Origin: SZUA-430 sp965227535 | GTDB lineage: Bacteria; Pseudomonadota; Alphaproteobacteria; Micropepsales; Micropepsaceae | Direction: 5' to 3' | Assembly (NCBI GenBank): GCA_965227535.1 | Contig: OZ245761.1 | Span: 62,001 to 126,000 of the forward strand | DNA: 64,000 nt | Shown: positions 44,040 through 53,560 of the stretch, piece after piece | Numbering within the stretch: the first letter of the stretch is position 1 | How the letters are laid out: the number at the start of each line of letters is the position of its first letter | The notes under the pieces: model-generated | Databases searched by the model: none | What the model was told of the DNA's origin: nothing | What the model saw: the letters and a program-made list of their open reading frames with translations, nothing else | Translations under genes and position numbers: made by a program

Positions 44040-45023
44040 TCAGCGCACGGTCACATTGCGGTCGAGAAAGCTGCGAATGAGCGGCGCCATCTCGTCAAGT
44101 TTGTCTTCAAGGGCGAAGTGTCCGGTATCGAGGATGTGGAGCTCCGCATGGGGCAGATCGCGCAAATAAGGATGCGCGCCGGGTTCGGGAAAGATCTTGT
44201 CGTTCTTGCCCCAGACGATCAGCGCGGGCGGCTTGCGCTCGCGGAAAAACTTCTGAAATGCGGGATAAAGAGGAACATTCGTTCGATAGTCGTAGAACAA
44301 GTCGAGCTGAATGTCCTTGTTGCCCGGCCGATCGAGAAGTGCCTGGTCGTGGACCCAGTTATCCGGGCTAATGCGTGAGAGATCTTTAACGCCATCCGTG
44401 TACTGAAATTTGGTTATCTCAAGCGTAACGAGGCTTGAAAGCGCTTCACGGTGTTCTGTCGATCCGTCCGCCCAATAGACTTTGACCGGATCCCAGAACT
44501 CGCGCAGACCCTCGTCGTAAGCGTTGCCGTTCTGAATGATGAGGGCGCTGACGCGTTCCGGACGCTTGAGCGCGAGCCGATAGCCGACCGGTGCGCCGTA
44601 GTCCATCACGTACATGGCGTAACGTTTGGCGCCGATTTTTCGCATGAGCCCGTCCATCAAATCGGCGTAGCGGCCGAAGGTGTAAGCGAACTTCCCGCGA
44701 TCGGGCGCGTCGCTCTGACCAAAACCCGGATAATCGGGTGCAATCACCCGATACCGATCGGCGAGCGTCGGGATCAGGTTCCGAAACATGTGCGACGACG
44801 TCGGAAACCCATGCAGAAGCAGAACGACGGGGCCGTTGGCCGGACCTGCTTCGCGATAGAAAAGCCTTACGCCATCTACCTGTGCCGTCCGATACCGCAC
44901 GGTCGTTGCCGCAGTTGCCGACGTAGATGATCGACTCTTGGCGACATCCACCGGCGCTGCGGCACTCACTGAGATGGCAATAAGTGCGGCCAACCCGGCC
45001 GCAATGACATTAAGAACTTTCAT
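44040..45023 (-). CDS. Secreted alpha/beta hydrolase (epoxide hydrolase/dehalogenase-like)
   Basis: A 327-residue protein with a signal peptide (about 1-23) and an alpha/beta hydrolase domain: LLLHGFPTSSHMFRNL, APDYPGFGQSDAP, and a nucleophile elbow VMDYGAPVG with Asp, the type used by epoxide hydrolases and haloalkane dehalogenases. The C-terminal DTGHFALED carries the catalytic His. AGGA precedes the ATG at 45023. A copy of the shared box lies 144 bases upstream on the same strand. Confidence 0.85.
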   Translation of the reverse strand: MKVLNVIAAGLAALIAISVSAAAPVDVAKSRSSTSATAATTVRYRTAQVDGVRLFYREAGPANGPVVLLLHGFPTSSHMFRNLIPTLADRYRVIAPDYPGFGQSDAPDRGKFAYTFGRYADLMDGLMRKIGAKRYAMYVMDYGAPVGYRLALKRPERVSALIIQNGNAYDEGLREFWDPVKVYWADGSTEHREALSSLVTLEITKFQYTDGVKDLSRISPDNWVHDQALLDRPGNKDIQLDLFYDYRTNVPLYPAFQKFFRERKPPALIVWGKNDKIFPEPGAHPYLRDLPHAELHILDTGHFALEDKLDEMAPLIRSFLDRNVTVR

Positions 45024-45166
45024 CGTGTAATTCCTTTCGGAGTTCTGTGCGTGACTGCGATTCTGACGAGCATCGGCCGGCACGCCGAAACAAGATCTGC
45101 GACGCTCGTCCGATGGCCTGCTTGCTTAGGCACTCTCACGAAGCTACGCGCGTTCGCTGCGCACCA

Positions 45167-45190
45167 CGCGTCAAGTGCGGTTAAACGGCG
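45167..45190 (-). promoter_or_regulatory. Conserved box, copy C (hydrolase 45023)
   Basis: On the minus strand the core reads CGTTTAACCGCACTTGACG, differing from copy B at three positions. CTTGAC within it is also a good -35 hexamer. It lies in the 458-base divergent region (45024-45481), which otherwise holds only copy A and no convincing gene. The downstream AGCAT element of A, B and D is not conserved. Confidence 0.5.
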
Positions 45191-45273
45191 TAAGACGCTG
45201 CACAAAGATGTTGCTCGTCGCGCGAAACAGAGATTACGAGATTAGAGACCCGCAACCGCGCGCCTGCGCTGCA

Positions 45274-45297
45274 CGTCGCTTAACCACGCTTAACTGG
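45274..45297 (+). promoter_or_regulatory. Conserved box, copy A (isochorismatase operon)
   Basis: The core CGCTTAACCACGCTTAACT matches copy B at all but two positions, and AGCATCC follows exactly 20 bases after TTAACT in both. It is 185 bases before the start of the isochorismatase-like gene and faces it. Confidence 0.6.
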
Positions 45298-45481
45298 TCA
45301 ATCGCCGGCCGCTGGAGCATCCATTCGCCTTGACAGAATTCGTTGGCCGGTCGTTGAAGTAAGCCGATCCCTAACCCGCGCATGCCTCGACCTAAACCAA
45401 AGTACGATAGACGGCGCCTACTGGTTGGAACAACGTCGACTGCCGGTCTCGCATGCCGGCATGGCAGATAGGAAATCGATC

Positions 45482-46138
45482 ATGACACACGTACTCAGCA
45501 CTGGTGGCGGCAAGGCGCTGCTGAATGTGGACGACACGGCGCTGCTGCTGCTCGATCACCAAACCGGTCTCTTTCAGACCGTGAAGGACATCTCCGTGGC
45601 CGAGTTGCGCGCAAACACCACTGCACTGGCCAAGATCGCGGCGCTGCTCAAGATACCCGTGATTACATCGGCATCGGAGCCGAACGGCCCCAACGGGCCG
45701 CTCATGCCCGAAATCAACAAGTTCGCTCCGCACGCCGTCTATGTGCCGCGCAAGGGCGAAGTCAACGCCTGGGATAACGAGCTCTTCGTCAAGACCGTTC
45801 GCGAAACGGGCAAGAAGACTCTGGTGATCGCGGGCGTCTGGACCAGCGTGTGCGTCATGTTTCCGGCACTGGACGCGAAGGCCGCCGGGTTCAACGTTTA
45901 CGCCGTCATCGACGCGTCGGGCGATCCAAGCGACTTGGTGTCACGCACGACCCTTGCGCGCTTTGTCCAGGCGGGCATTGTCCCGACCACCGCGAACGCG
46001 CTGATCTGCGAGTTTCACAGAACCTGGAACAGGCCGGAAGCGGCTGAAATCGCGGACATCTACACCATCGTCGCGCCAAACTATCGCGCGGTCATGGAGA
46101 GCTACCAAAGGGCGAAGGAAGCCGGCTCGGCCAGATAA
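45482..46138 (+). CDS. Isochorismatase-family hydrolase
   Basis: A 218-residue cysteine hydrolase. The triad is visible: Asp in LLLDHQTGLF, Lys in VPRKGEVNAW, and Cys in GVWTSVCVMF. Members hydrolyse isochorismate, nicotinamide or related N-containing substrates; this one resembles the YcaC-like group of uncertain substrate. It is first in a four-gene operon with an amidohydrolase 52 bases downstream. Confidence 0.87.
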   Translation: MTHVLSTGGGKALLNVDDTALLLLDHQTGLFQTVKDISVAELRANTTALAKIAALLKIPVITSASEPNGPNGPLMPEINKFAPHAVYVPRKGEVNAWDNELFVKTVRETGKKTLVIAGVWTSVCVMFPALDAKAAGFNVYAVIDASGDPSDLVSRTTLARFVQAGIVPTTANALICEFHRTWNRPEAAEIADIYTIVAPNYRAVMESYQRAKEAGSAR

Positions 46139-46190
46139 GTCTGTCGTTCGCCGGGTGATCGCGCTTGGCGCCGCTGAAGGGAAAAGAGTG

Positions 46191-48053
46191 ATGACGAACG
46201 CGCCGGATCTCATCGTACGAAATGCGCGCATCACGACGCTGGATCAGGGGCAGCCGCAAGCAGGCGCGCTTGCGGTCAAGGATGGACGGTTTATTGCCGT
46301 CGGAGACGACCGCGACGTAATGGCGACAGTTGGAGACAAGACGCGCGTCATCGATGCCGGCGGCCGCAGGACCATTCCGGGTCTCAACGACAGTCACACC
46401 CACCTCATCCGTGGAGGACTCAACTACAACATGGAACTGCGCTGGGAGGGCATCGACAGTATCCACGATGCACTGGCGCTGCTGAAAGCGCAGGCCGCCC
46501 GCACGCCGCCCCCGCAATGGGTGCGGGTGGTCGGATCGTTCTCGATGTTCCAGTTTCGCGAGAAGCGCCTGCCGACGCTCGAGGAAATCAACGCGGCCGC
46601 GCCGGACACGCCTGTCTTCATTCTCCACCTCTACGATCGCGCGCTGCTCAACCGCGCGGCCTTGCGCGCCGTGGGTTACACGCGCGAAACGCCCGAACCA
46701 AGCGGTGGTAAGATCGAGCGCGATGCGAACGGCGAGCCCACCGGTCTGCTGCTCGCCAAGCCAAACGCGGCGATTCTCTACGCGACACTCGCCAAGGGAC
46801 CGAAGCTTGACCCGGACGACCAGGTCAACTCGACCCGCCACTTCATGCGCGAGTTGAACCGACTGGGCATCACGAGCGTGATCGACGCGGGTGGCGGGTT
46901 TCAGAACTACCCCGACGACTATCGCGTCATCGAGCGCCTGGCGGCCGACGGTCAGCTGACCGTGCGCATCGCCTACAACCTCTTCACACAACGAGCCGGC
47001 GCCGAGAAGGAGGACTTCATCAACTGGGCGAAGCTCGTAAAGCCGGGCGACGGGTCGGATTGGCTTCGGCACAACGGTGCGGGTGAGATGCTCGTGTTTT
47101 CCGCCGCTGACTTCGAAGATTTCTTCCAGCCGCGCCCCGACTTGCCCGAAAAGATGGAAGACGAGCTCGAGCAGGTCGTCCGCGTACTGGCCGCGAACCG
47201 TTGGCCGTTCCGCCTGCACGCAACATACGACCAAAGTATTTCGCGCGCACTCGACGTATTCGAGCGCGTGAACGCGGACATTCCGTTCGCCGGTCTGAAT
47301 TGGTTCTTCGACCACGCGGAGACGGTCACGCCGCGTAACATTGACCGTATCAAGACCTTGGGAGGCGGCATCGCGATTCAGCACCGCATGGCGTTCCAGG
47401 GCGAGGCATTCGTCGAGCGCTATGGTGAGCGTGCCGCGGAATCGACGCCGCCGGTCTCGCGCATGCTGCAGGCTGGCATCCCTGTCGGCGCAGGCACCGA
47501 CGCGACTCGCGTCGCCTCATATAACCCGTGGGTCTCTCTCGCGTGGCTCGTGACCGGCAAGACGATCGGTGGCACGCGCCTTTATCCGACGGCCAACTGC
47601 GTCGATCGCGAGACGGCGCTGCGGCTGTGGACCGAAGGCTCCGCGTGGTTTTCGAACGAGGCCGGAAAGAAAGGGCGGATCAAGGTCGGCGAACTCGCGG
47701 ATTTCGCGACGCTGTCGTCGGACTACTTCTCGATCGCGGACGATGCGATCGCCGGACTCGAAAGCGTCCTCACCGTTGTGGGCGGCCGCGTTGTCTTCGC
47801 GGCTGACGAGTTCGCATCTCTAGCGCCGCCGCCCTTGAAGGTGAGCCCGGATTGGGCGCCCACGGCGAAGTTCGCCCTCGAACACAAAAAGGAACGCGCC
47901 AGTCTCTTCAGTGCTAAACGCGCGCAGATCGACGCCGCGCGGTGTTGCGCCTCCGCCTGCAGCGTGCACGGCCACAACCATCCGCACGCCGCGCCCGCCA
48001 GCGACCCGATCGCATTCTGGGGCGCGCTCGGCTGCTCCTGCTTTGCGTTCTAG
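46191..48053 (+). CDS. YtcJ-like metal-dependent amidohydrolase
   Basis: A 620-residue protein of the amidohydrolase 3 group. HxH metal ligands appear in NDSHTHLIRGG, with later His in RLHATYD and FFDHAET and Asp in GAGTDATRV. The last 50 residues are unusual, Cys/His-rich (ARCCASACSVHGHNHPH). These enzymes cleave amides or carbamates of unknown kind. ATG 46191 follows GAAGGGAAAAGAG. The DoxX gene begins 4 bases after its stop. Confidence 0.87.
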   Translation: MTNAPDLIVRNARITTLDQGQPQAGALAVKDGRFIAVGDDRDVMATVGDKTRVIDAGGRRTIPGLNDSHTHLIRGGLNYNMELRWEGIDSIHDALALLKAQAARTPPPQWVRVVGSFSMFQFREKRLPTLEEINAAAPDTPVFILHLYDRALLNRAALRAVGYTRETPEPSGGKIERDANGEPTGLLLAKPNAAILYATLAKGPKLDPDDQVNSTRHFMRELNRLGITSVIDAGGGFQNYPDDYRVIERLAADGQLTVRIAYNLFTQRAGAEKEDFINWAKLVKPGDGSDWLRHNGAGEMLVFSAADFEDFFQPRPDLPEKMEDELEQVVRVLAANRWPFRLHATYDQSISRALDVFERVNADIPFAGLNWFFDHAETVTPRNIDRIKTLGGGIAIQHRMAFQGEAFVERYGERAAESTPPVSRMLQAGIPVGAGTDATRVASYNPWVSLAWLVTGKTIGGTRLYPTANCVDRETALRLWTEGSAWFSNEAGKKGRIKVGELADFATLSSDYFSIADDAIAGLESVLTVVGGRVVFAADEFASLAPPPLKVSPDWAPTAKFALEHKKERASLFSAKRAQIDAARCCASACSVHGHNHPHAAPASDPIAFWGALGCSCFAF

Positions 48054-48057
48054 ACCG

Positions 48058-48444
48058 ATGTTCGGGACCGTCATAGAAATCGCAGCGCATCTAGCGCTCG
48101 CCGCGCCGTTCGCCGTAAGCGCGATCGAAAAGACGTTGCGACCTAGGGCAGCCCTCGCCGAGATTGTCTCGCTTCAGCGCGAGGCGCGTGTATCGATGCC
48201 GGCGGGCCTCGTGCTGCCCGCGGTCGTCGCGGCCCAAGCTGCAGGGGCGATCATGCTGATCATCCCCCCGCTTGCGGCCTTTGGCGCTGTTCTCTTGATG
48301 GCCTTTCTCGCTCCGGCAACCGCGCTCGCGCACCGGTTCTGGGACGGTGCGCCGGACGCGCGCAAGGCAAAGCTCGATCACTTCTTGGCCAACGTCGCCA
48401 TTCTCGGGGGGCTAGGTCTAGTGGCCGCGCGAGGAGTTCTATGA
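48058..48444 (+). CDS. DoxX-like membrane protein
   Basis: A 128-residue protein with four hydrophobic segments. The early SAIEKTLRPRAALAEI and the LAHRFWDG segment near residue 92 match DoxX/DoxD relatives. The function in the operon is unknown. Its stop overlaps the MFS gene start by 4 bases. Confidence 0.78.
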   Translation: MFGTVIEIAAHLALAAPFAVSAIEKTLRPRAALAEIVSLQREARVSMPAGLVLPAVVAAQAAGAIMLIIPPLAAFGAVLLMAFLAPATALAHRFWDGAPDARKAKLDHFLANVAILGGLGLVAARGVL

Positions 48445-50087
48445 CTAAAGCACCAGAGGTCGGTACCGCGACGTCGCCGTTCGCGCCATTTAGACAACGC
48501 GTCTTCGCGATGCTGTGGACGTCTGCATTGATCGCAAACATCGGAACGTGGTTTCGCGACGTGGCCAACGGTTGGATGATGACCGAACTTGCGCCGTCGC
48601 CGGTGATGGTGGCGCTTGTGCAGGCCGCAGCGTCTCTGCCTGTGTTCCTGTTGTCGCTCCCCGCGGGTGCTCTTGCCGACGCCTTTGATCGGCGGAAATT
48701 GCTGATCGGGGTTCAGCTCTATTTGGCCTGCGTCAGCCTTTGTCTCGTCGCCGCAGTGTGGACGGGGATCATGACCCCCGTGCTTCTGCTTGCGCTGACC
48801 CTTGCGGGCGGCATCGGTCAGGCGCTCACAGGCCCGGCGTGGCAGTCGATCGTGCCCGAGGTCGTCTCCCGGCCGCAGCTGCGCGCCGCCATCGCGCTGA
48901 ACTCGATGGGAATCAACGTCGCCCGCGCCATCGGCCCCGCGATCGGCGGCTGGATTCTCGCCGTCTCGGGCGTCGCTCTCGCATACGCCTTGGATGCGTT
49001 GAGCTACGTCTTCATCATCGCAACGCTCGCGCTGTGGAAGCGAACGGCCCCGGTATCGACGCTGGGACCCGAGCGGTTCTGGCCGTCGATGGCGACGGGC
49101 GCACGCTATGTCGTGAGGAGTCCTGACATCCAGCGCACGCTGATACGCGCCGCTGTCTTCTTCATGTTCGCATCGGCCTATTGGGCGCTCCTTCCGCTCG
49201 TCGCGCGCCAGGTGCTTGCGGGCGACGCGACGCTCTACGGCGTGCTTCTCACGAGCATCGGGGCAGGCGCCGTGACGGGCGCTCTTCTGCTGCCCTGGGT
49301 CGCGCGCGACCGTTCGCCTGATGTGATCGTGCTGACCGGCACATTGTTGACCGCCGCTGCGATGGCGACGCTGGCCCTTGCACCGAGTGCTTTCGTTGCT
49401 GCCGCCGCTCTTTTTGTCGCCGGCGTCGCGTGGATCGCGGTGCTGACCACCTTGAATGTCATTGCGCAGACTGTCCTCCCCAACTGGGTGCGGGCGCGGG
49501 GCCTTGCCGTCTACATCACCGTTTTCTTTGGCGCCGTGACATTGGGCTCGACGATCTGGGGACAGATCGCGGGCGCCACGGACGTGCCCACGGCACTGCT
49601 GATTGCCGCTGGCGGCGCGGCCGTTGCCGGTGTCTTGGCAATGGCAGTGAAGTTGCCAAAGGGCGACGCCGACCTCACGCCATCGCTGCATTGGCCAGAG
49701 CCTGCGACAGCGGCGCCAATACCGGGTGAGCGCGGGCCGGTGATGGTGGAGATCACCTATCGAATCGATCCGGTCAATCGCCACGCTTTCCTGAACGCGA
49801 TCGAGGACCTGGCCCGCGTGCGCAAGCGGGATGGCGCGACCGGTTGGCAGATCTTCGAGGACGCCGAAGCGCCGGAGCGCTTCGTCGAAGTCTTCTTCAC
49901 CCCGAGCTGGCTCGATCATCTACGCCAGCACGAGCGTGTCACGAAGGCAGACGAAGGCGTGCAGGCGGCAGTCAACACGTTTCACCTCGGGCCCGACGCG
50001 CCAAGCGTCAAGCACTTCGTCGCCGCGACACCGCACGACGAAGCCCCGCCGCTGTCGTTACCTCGGCATTCGAGGCCTCATTTCTAG
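48441..50087 (+). CDS. MFS exporter of the MFS_3 type with C-terminal ABM-like domain
   Basis: A 548-residue protein: 10-12 membrane helices (WTSALIANIGTWFRDVANGWMM, LPAGALADAFDRRKLL) to about residue 410, then a soluble domain of about 110 residues (VEITYRIDPVNRHAF, TGWQIFEDAEAPERFVEVFF) resembling the dimeric alpha-beta barrel fold. This combination is typical of the MFS_3 'secretion effector' family. It is last in the isochorismatase operon and may export or import its substrate. Confidence 0.87.
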   Translation: MTKAPEVGTATSPFAPFRQRVFAMLWTSALIANIGTWFRDVANGWMMTELAPSPVMVALVQAAASLPVFLLSLPAGALADAFDRRKLLIGVQLYLACVSLCLVAAVWTGIMTPVLLLALTLAGGIGQALTGPAWQSIVPEVVSRPQLRAAIALNSMGINVARAIGPAIGGWILAVSGVALAYALDALSYVFIIATLALWKRTAPVSTLGPERFWPSMATGARYVVRSPDIQRTLIRAAVFFMFASAYWALLPLVARQVLAGDATLYGVLLTSIGAGAVTGALLLPWVARDRSPDVIVLTGTLLTAAAMATLALAPSAFVAAAALFVAGVAWIAVLTTLNVIAQTVLPNWVRARGLAVYITVFFGAVTLGSTIWGQIAGATDVPTALLIAAGGAAVAGVLAMAVKLPKGDADLTPSLHWPEPATAAPIPGERGPVMVEITYRIDPVNRHAFLNAIEDLARVRKRDGATGWQIFEDAEAPERFVEVFFTPSWLDHLRQHERVTKADEGVQAAVNTFHLGPDAPSVKHFVAATPHDEAPPLSLPRHSRPHF

Positions 50088-50163
50088 AACGAGTGGCCGA
50101 TGTACCAATGATGCCTATCGCCGCGCGACGGGCATCGGAGGCGCACAACCCCGTTGCACGTCA

Positions 50164-50187
50164 CGTCGTTTAACCGCGCTTAACTCG
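50164..50187 (+). promoter_or_regulatory. Conserved box, copy B (carotenoid oxygenase operon)
   Basis: The core CGTTTAACCGCGCTTAACTC is followed, 20 bases after TTAACT, by AGCATCC. The box ends 74 bases before the carotenoid oxygenase start. Similarity to copy A extends a further 10 bases upstream (CACGTC). Confidence 0.6.
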
Positions 50188-50261
50188 CCAGCGGTTCATC
50201 GCTGAAGCATCCCTATCGTGTCCGCCGGCGCTTCGCAGGGCGAGACACGAGAAGGCGAGAA

Positions 50262-51644
50262 ATGATGAGCAACGCCAAAGCGGTCGACCAGACCATTGCC
50301 GTCAATCCCTACATGACCGGCGTTCACGCACCGATGAAAGAGGAACTGACGATTGAGCAGCTGGCCGTCACGGGTACGATTCCCGCGGCGCTTGATGGAC
50401 GCTATCTGCGGCTGGGACCGAACCCGATGGACGCCGACCCGGCGAGGTATCACTGGTTCGCCGGCGACGGGATGCTCCACGGCTTCCGCATCGAGAACGG
50501 CCGCGCGCTCTGGTACCGCAATCGCTGGGTGCGCTCCGATGAGGTGACCAAAACGCTGGGCGAAAAGCGCACCGAGGGCCCGCGCCATGTCTTCGACACT
50601 GTCAACACCAACGTCATGGGCTTCGGCGGCAAGACGTTTGGGATGGTCGAGGCGGGAAGCACGCCGATCGAAGTCGGCGAAAAGCTGGAGACCCTGCGCT
50701 ACACCGACTTCGAGGGCACGCTGCGCGGCAGCTTCAGCGCTCACCCGCATATCGATCCGGTCAGCGGCGAGATGCACGCCGTCTGCTACGACGCCAGCAA
50801 TCCAATCGCGGTCCGCTACGTTGTGGTCACACCGGAAGGCCGCGCCCGGCGCGACATCGAGATCCCGGTCGAACACGGCCCGATGATCCATGACTGCGCC
50901 ATCACGCAGCGCTTCGCCATCATCCTTGATCTTCCCGTAACCTTCTCCATGGACGCCGCGATGGGCGGATTCAATTTCCCCTATCGCTGGAACCCATCGC
51001 ACGCGGCGCGCATCGGCCTGTTGGCGCGCGAAGGTAATGCGGGCGACGTCATCTGGTGCCCGGTCGATCCCTGCTACATCTTCCACGCCGTTAACGCCTA
51101 CGACGCACCGGACGGGAACGTGATCATCGACGTCGTCGTCCACGACAAGATGTTCTGGCGCACCCACGCCGGCCCGGACTCGCAGAAGACGAGCCTCGAA
51201 CGTTGGACCATCGATCCCGCCACCCGAACCGTTTCGCGCGCCACGCTCGATCCCGCTCCGCAGGAATTCCCACGCTGCGACCCGCGGCGCTACAGTCTCT
51301 CCTATCGCTACGCCTACACGATGGCGCTGACCGCGCCGTTCCTTGGCACGGGCCTTTACAAGCACGATCTGCAGACCGGCACGCGTCAGTCGCACGACTT
51401 CGGACCGAACCGCCATCCGTGCGAGTTCATGTTCGTGCCCGCGCACGCCGACGCGGCCGAAGACGAAGGCTGGCTCTTCGGCTTCGTCATCGATGCGAAG
51501 GCGAAGACGACGGACCTCGTCATCCTCGACGCGCGCAATTTCGAAGGCACACCGCAAGCCAGCATCCGCGTGCCCCACATCATTCCGCCGGGCTTCCACG
51601 GCAATTGGGTGCCGAAGACAGACACCAACAAACCGGCGCCATGA
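50262..51644 (+). CDS. Carotenoid oxygenase (RPE65/CCD family)
   Basis: A 460-residue non-haem iron oxygenase. All four iron-binding histidines are visible in SAHPHIDPVSG, GPMIHDCAIT, YIFHAVNAYD and GFHGNWVP. These enzymes split carotenoids, stilbenes or lignin-type alkenes across a double bond. The bacterial sub-type cannot be fixed; no carotenoid biosynthesis genes are nearby. GAGAAGG precedes the start. Its stop overlaps the SDR gene (ATGA). Confidence 0.92.
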   Translation: MMSNAKAVDQTIAVNPYMTGVHAPMKEELTIEQLAVTGTIPAALDGRYLRLGPNPMDADPARYHWFAGDGMLHGFRIENGRALWYRNRWVRSDEVTKTLGEKRTEGPRHVFDTVNTNVMGFGGKTFGMVEAGSTPIEVGEKLETLRYTDFEGTLRGSFSAHPHIDPVSGEMHAVCYDASNPIAVRYVVVTPEGRARRDIEIPVEHGPMIHDCAITQRFAIILDLPVTFSMDAAMGGFNFPYRWNPSHAARIGLLAREGNAGDVIWCPVDPCYIFHAVNAYDAPDGNVIIDVVVHDKMFWRTHAGPDSQKTSLERWTIDPATRTVSRATLDPAPQEFPRCDPRRYSLSYRYAYTMALTAPFLGTGLYKHDLQTGTRQSHDFGPNRHPCEFMFVPAHADAAEDEGWLFGFVIDAKAKTTDLVILDARNFEGTPQASIRVPHIIPPGFHGNWVPKTDTNKPAP

Positions 51645-52417
51645 GAATATCCGGATCGCTGTCGGTCATCTCGGGCTCGTCGAGCGGTATTGGCGAAGCG
51701 ACGGCGCGGCTCCTCGCAGAGAAGGGCAGCCATGTCATCCTCCTCGCGCGCGACGCACCGGGCTTGCACAAAGTCGAGGCCGACATCCGAAACGATGGGG
51801 GCAACGCGAACGCTTACGTCGTCGACCTTGCCGACGCCAAAGCCATCGCAGAAACGGCCGCCCGCATCATCGCGGAGCAGGGCAGCCCCGACATCCTTTT
51901 CAACTGCGCCGGCGCCGGCCGTTGGCTGCCGTTGCTCGAAACATCGGCGGAGGAAGCCGCCGCGATGATGGCGCTGCCGTATCTCGCGGCGTTCAACCTG
52001 ACGCGCGAACTGTTGCCCTGCATGCTGGAGCGAGGCTCCGGCCAGATCGTCAACATCACATCGGTGGCCAGCCGCCTCGCCTGGCCGGGCGCGGTAGGCT
52101 ACAGCGCCGCGCGCGCCGCGATGGAGGGCTTCACGAACGCCCTGCGCGCCGACGTCGAGCGCTCGGGCGTCGCCGTGATGCTCGCCACATTCGGCCCGGT
52201 CGAGACGCCGTATTGGAAAAACAATCCCGGCAGCCGGACGCACATGCCCAAGACCGGCGCCGCGCGGATCGTGCTGACGCAGCAGCAAGTGGCCGACGCG
52301 ATCGTCCGCGGCATAGAGCGTCAGCAACGCGAGATCATCAAGCCTGCTGTCTTCAAGTTGCTCTTTGGGCTCAACGTTTTCTTTCCGGCGACTGTGGCCC
52401 GTTACGTCGCGCGGTAA
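51641..52417 (+). CDS. SDR-family oxidoreductase with atypical active site
   Basis: A 258-residue Rossmann-fold protein (SGSSSGIG, residues 11-18; NCAGAG 88-93; catalytic-type S141). The usual YxxxK reads Y154-SAA-R158, so the catalytic lysine is an arginine. It may be a weakened or altered enzyme. It could handle the aldehyde or alcohol produced by the oxygenase with which it is translationally coupled (inference). Confidence 0.85.
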   Translation: MRISGSLSVISGSSSGIGEATARLLAEKGSHVILLARDAPGLHKVEADIRNDGGNANAYVVDLADAKAIAETAARIIAEQGSPDILFNCAGAGRWLPLLETSAEEAAAMMALPYLAAFNLTRELLPCMLERGSGQIVNITSVASRLAWPGAVGYSAARAAMEGFTNALRADVERSGVAVMLATFGPVETPYWKNNPGSRTHMPKTGAARIVLTQQQVADAIVRGIERQQREIIKPAVFKLLFGLNVFFPATVARYVAR

Positions 52418-52438
52418 CGCGATAGAGGAGATGTAAGC

Positions 52439-53560
52439 ATGTCCGTTGTTCGCAACGTCGCCGTCGGCGTCGGCGCCGTCTTGGTCGTGGCGATCGCCTA
52501 TCTCTGCTTCTGGCCCGTCCCCATCGAGCCCGTGTCGTGGAAGGCGCAAACGCCGCCCGGCTACACCGGCGCCTACGCCCCGAACACGCGCCTCGCGGGT
52601 CTGCGCACGATCGACACCGGAAGCGAGTTCGGTCCCGAACACATCGCGATCGGTCCGGACGGCAAGCTCTACGCCGCGATGGAGAGCGGCAACCTGCTGC
52701 GCATGAACCCCGACGGCGCCAATCAAGAGGTCTTCGCCAACACCGGCGGCCGCGTCCTCGGCTTCGCCTTCGACGCCGAAGGCCGCATGATCGTGGCCGA
52801 CGCGATAAGGGGACTGCTCGCCATCGGCGCCGACCGGCAAGCGACGGTGCTGACCGACCGCGTCAGCCCCGACGACCCTATCTGCTACGCCGACGCCGTC
52901 GTCGTCGCGCCGGACGGCACGATCTATTTCACCGACGCCTCGACGCGTTTCGCTCCGGCGGTGTGGGGCTCGACGCTAGAGGCCAGCGTCCTCGACATCC
53001 TGGAGCAGTCGGCCACCGGCCGTGTCCTCGCCTACGATCCCGCGACGAAGGAGACGCGCGTCGTCGCGCACGGCTTCTCCTTCGCGAACGGCCTCGCGTT
53101 GTCCGCCGACGGCCACAGCCTGTTCGTCAACGAAACCGGCCGCTACCGCATCTGGAAGGTCGACGGCCGCGCCCGCAACGTCGACGTCCAGAGCGGCGCG
53201 CCCAAAGCGAAGATCCTGCTGGACAATCTGCCGGGCTATCCCGACAACCTGATGCGGGGGCAGGGTGGCCGCATCTGGGTCGGCCTCTTCAAGCCACGCA
53301 ACCCGGCCGCGGATTCGCTCGCCGAGCGTCCCTTCTTCCGCAAGATCCTGATCCGCCTCCCGCGCGCCATGCTGCCGCTGGGCAACTCGTACGGCCACGT
53401 CTTCGCCATCGACGAAGACGGCAACGTCACCGAAGACCTGCAAGACCCCGCGGCCGCCTATCCCGAAACGACAGGCGCCACCGAAACCGCGGACCGCCTC
53501 TACATTCACAGCCTGCACGCCCGCGGCATCGGCTGGCTGCCGAGAGGAGCAAGCCAATGA
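52439..53560 (+). CDS. SMP-30/strictosidine synthase-like protein
   Basis: A 373-residue beta-propeller protein with an N-terminal membrane anchor (about 7-25). The features IDTGSEFGPEHIAIGPDGKLY, GFAFDAEGRMIVAD, YFTDAS and FANGLALSADG are those of the SMP-30/gluconolactonase and strictosidine-synthase-like group, which includes lactonases and arylesterases. GAGGAG precedes the ATG. It is part of the oxygenase operon; its stop overlaps the next start. Confidence 0.86.
   Translation: MSVVRNVAVGVGAVLVVAIAYLCFWPVPIEPVSWKAQTPPGYTGAYAPNTRLAGLRTIDTGSEFGPEHIAIGPDGKLYAAMESGNLLRMNPDGANQEVFANTGGRVLGFAFDAEGRMIVADAIRGLLAIGADRQATVLTDRVSPDDPICYADAVVVAPDGTIYFTDASTRFAPAVWGSTLEASVLDILEQSATGRVLAYDPATKETRVVAHGFSFANGLALSADGHSLFVNETGRYRIWKVDGRARNVDVQSGAPKAKILLDNLPGYPDNLMRGQGGRIWVGLFKPRNPAADSLAERPFFRKILIRLPRAMLPLGNSYGHVFAIDEDGNVTEDLQDPAAAYPETTGATETADRLYIHSLHARGIGWLPRGASQ

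Noticed and set aside
48441..50087. MFS-ABM fusion as a novel architecture
   Set aside because: The same two-part build is typical of the MFS_3 family.
48378..51599. Long minus-strand frames over the MFS and carotenoid oxygenase genes
   Set aside because: Low-complexity shadow translations with no domain, opposite to clear genes.
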